Shown: positions 63,007-64,000 of the stretch, one piece after another | How the letters are laid out: the number at the start of each line of letters is the position of its first letter | Numbering within the stretch: the stretch's first letter is position 1 | From: Pelagimonas phthalicica | GTDB lineage: Bacteria; Pseudomonadota; Alphaproteobacteria; Rhodobacterales; Rhodobacteraceae | Assembly (NCBI RefSeq): GCF_004364805.1 | Contig: NZ_SOAP01000002.1 | Coordinates: forward strand, 1,568,310 to 1,632,309 | DNA: 64,000 nt | Reading direction: 5' to 3' | Position numbers and translations under genes: made by a program | The notes under the pieces: generated by a model | What the model was told of the DNA's origin: nothing | Database searches by the model: none | The model's input: only the letters and a program-made list of their open reading frames with translations

Positions 63007-63762
63007 ATGAACGTACGTCCGGATTTTTCCAAGAACGCCAACCATGCCGAAACGGCCCCTGCGTTCCTTTCAGTCTGGGACATGCACTCTTACTACGGTG
63101 AGAGCTATATCGTCCAAGGCATCAACTTTAACGTCCACGAGGGCGAGATCCTCGCGCTTTTGGGCCGTAACGGGGCGGGCAAAACCACCACGCTGCGCTC
63201 TATCGCCCGCATGGACAACCCTCAGGTCAATCATGGTGAGATCTGGCTGGACCACCAGCCGCTGCACTTGATGTCAAGCCACGAGGCCGCGCAGGCGGGA
63301 TTGGGTCTCGTGCCCGAAGATCGCTGCATCATCCCCGGCCTGACCGTTGAGGAAAACCTCAAACTGGCTCAGATCGCCCCCCCCATCGGCTGGTCGATTG
63401 AACGCCTTTATGACCTCTTCCCGCGTCTGGGTGAGCGCCGCAACCAAGAGGGTGTGACCCTGTCCGGTGGCGAACAGCAAATGCTGTCCATCGCTCGCGC
63501 CCTGGCGCGTGACATCAAGGTGCTGCTGCTGGACGAACCCTACGAAGGTCTTGCTCCGGTCATCGTGGATGAGATCGAAAAGACCCTGCGCCACGTCAAG
63601 GAACAGGGTATGACGACCATTCTTGTGGAACAGAACGCCGTGCGCGCGCTGCAACTGGCCGATCGTGCGGTCATTCTGGACACCGGCTCCATCGTTTTTG
63701 ACGGATCCGCTGCCGAAGTTCTCGAAAACGCTGAGCTGCGCGCAGAATACCTGGCCATCTGA
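63007..63762 (+). CDS. livF: Branched-chain amino-acid-type ABC ATPase (LivF family)
   Basis: 251 residues. Walker A LGRNGAGKTTTLRSIARMDN near residue 58, signature TLSGGEQQMLSIARALARD, Walker B VLLLDEPYEGLAPVIVDE. The start MNVRPDFSKNANHAETAPAF follows AAAGGA and extends about 20 residues beyond usual LivF starts. It is the last transporter gene and ends before a terminator. Confidence 0.92.
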   Translation: MNVRPDFSKNANHAETAPAFLSVWDMHSYYGESYIVQGINFNVHEGEILALLGRNGAGKTTTLRSIARMDNPQVNHGEIWLDHQPLHLMSSHEAAQAGLGLVPEDRCIIPGLTVEENLKLAQIAPPIGWSIERLYDLFPRLGERRNQEGVTLSGGEQQMLSIARALARDIKVLLLDEPYEGLAPVIVDEIEKTLRHVKEQGMTTILVEQNAVRALQLADRAVILDTGSIVFDGSAAEVLENAELRAEYLAI

Positions 63763-63775
63763 TCTAAAAAATCCG

Positions 63776-63833
63776 GGCTCCCGACTATGCTAGACCAAAG
63801 TGGACTTGCATTCGGGAGCCTTTCCGTTTTTCC
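63776..63833 (+). terminator. Terminator of the Liv-type operon
   Basis: Stem GGCTCCCGA/TCGGGAGCC (63776-63784 with 63812-63820) around a 27-base loop, followed by TTTCCGTTTTTCCC. It lies 14 bases after the livF stop. Confidence 0.75.
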
Positions 63834-63863
63834 CTAAGGGCAATTGTTTCGGGAGGAAATTCT

Positions 63864-64000
63864 ATGTCCAAAACCTATCCACCATCATCCGACATGGTGG
63901 CGAATGCCCATGTTGACGCGTCGCGTTATGATGAGATGTATGCGCAGTCGGTGAGCGATCCTGAGGGGTTCTGGGGGGCTCAGGCGGAGCGGCTGGATTG
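63864..64000 (+). CDS. acs: Acetyl-CoA synthetase, N-terminal part (runs off right edge)
   Basis: 45 codons visible, MSKTYPPSSDMVANAHVDAS, then RYDEMYAQSVSDPEGFWGAQ and AERLD. The pattern SVSDPEGFW is the N-terminal hallmark of acetyl/propionyl-CoA synthetases, which activate acetate. GGGAGGAAAT lies before the ATG. The divergent-side ScfR-type regulator gene fits a short-chain acid theme. It is partial because of the window edge. Confidence 0.85.
   Translation, partial: MSKTYPPSSDMVANAHVDASRYDEMYAQSVSDPEGFWGAQAERLD

Overview
The window looks like the chromosome of a Rhodobacterales (Roseobacter-group) alphaproteobacterium. This is judged from the core genes on the right: GapR/DUF2312, an ScfR-type XRE regulator, a symporter-type histidine kinase, a PmpA/PmpB sulfur-transport pair, a DksA-like protein and a LivJHMGF-type ABC operon. 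It is inference from family content, not a database match. The window divides at the tRNA-Thr gene (41187-41262). To the left lie about 41 kb of accessory, defence-rich and partly decayed DNA; to the right lies ordinary core chromosome.

Accessory part, left to right. A truncated ABC ATPase (1-543) is followed by a gene-poor stretch with an IS3 orfA scrap and a multiply broken DndC-like (DNA phosphorothioation sulfurtransferase) pseudogene (1900-2941). An intact, tightly coupled minus-strand operon follows (11305-3051): hsdR, hsdS, a TIR gene, a DUF262/DUF1524 (GmrSD/SspE-like) gene and hsdM. It is a type I restriction-modification system with two extra immune-type genes between S and M. Next, on the plus strand, comes a four-gene cassette (12226-15595): a Thoeris-like TIR-fold protein, a TPR-S/DUF4071 nucleotide-sensor-like protein, a patatin phospholipase and a PGDYG-type small protein. 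Two dead insertion sequences (an IS3 and an IS5/IS427-type) separate it from a minus-strand pair made of a DUF4062-STAND protein with a degenerate P-loop and a giant membrane protein (24153-18059).

Island 26582-41235. A 24-bp direct copy of part of the tRNA-Thr gene lies at 26582-26605, next to a decayed tyrosine integrase. The same 24 bp occur inside the tRNA. Between them is a 14.65-kb cryptic integrative element with AlpA-like and DUF3987 genes at the tRNA end. Its cargo is a minus-strand cluster of six genes: TIR; pentapeptide-WD40; TIR-STAND-WD40 (one nonsense codon); SLATT-like four-TM protein; TIR-TM-WD40; TIR-NB-ARC-WD40 (broken). The 23 complete WD40 repeats are nearly identical and vary at a few fixed positions, as in fungal HET-type NLR recognition proteins. 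I consider this the best candidate for an undescribed conflict or recognition system in the window.

Core part (41.3-64 kb). It holds an iron ABC permease, two proteins of unknown role, a DUF1330/TetR divergent pair with palindromic operators, gapR, an enoyl-CoA hydratase/hydroxyacyl-CoA dehydrogenase fusion whose dehydrogenase half lacks usual catalytic residues, and a DksA-like protein. A sulfide/persulfide operon follows (MBL persulfide dioxygenase-like, PmpA, PmpB, TIGR01244 protein), then an SpoA-domain protein with an acidic tail and a response regulator/small membrane protein/symporter-histidine kinase operon. Last come an ScfR-type regulator divergent from a complete branched-chain amino-acid-type ABC transporter operon, and the start of an acetyl-CoA synthetase gene.
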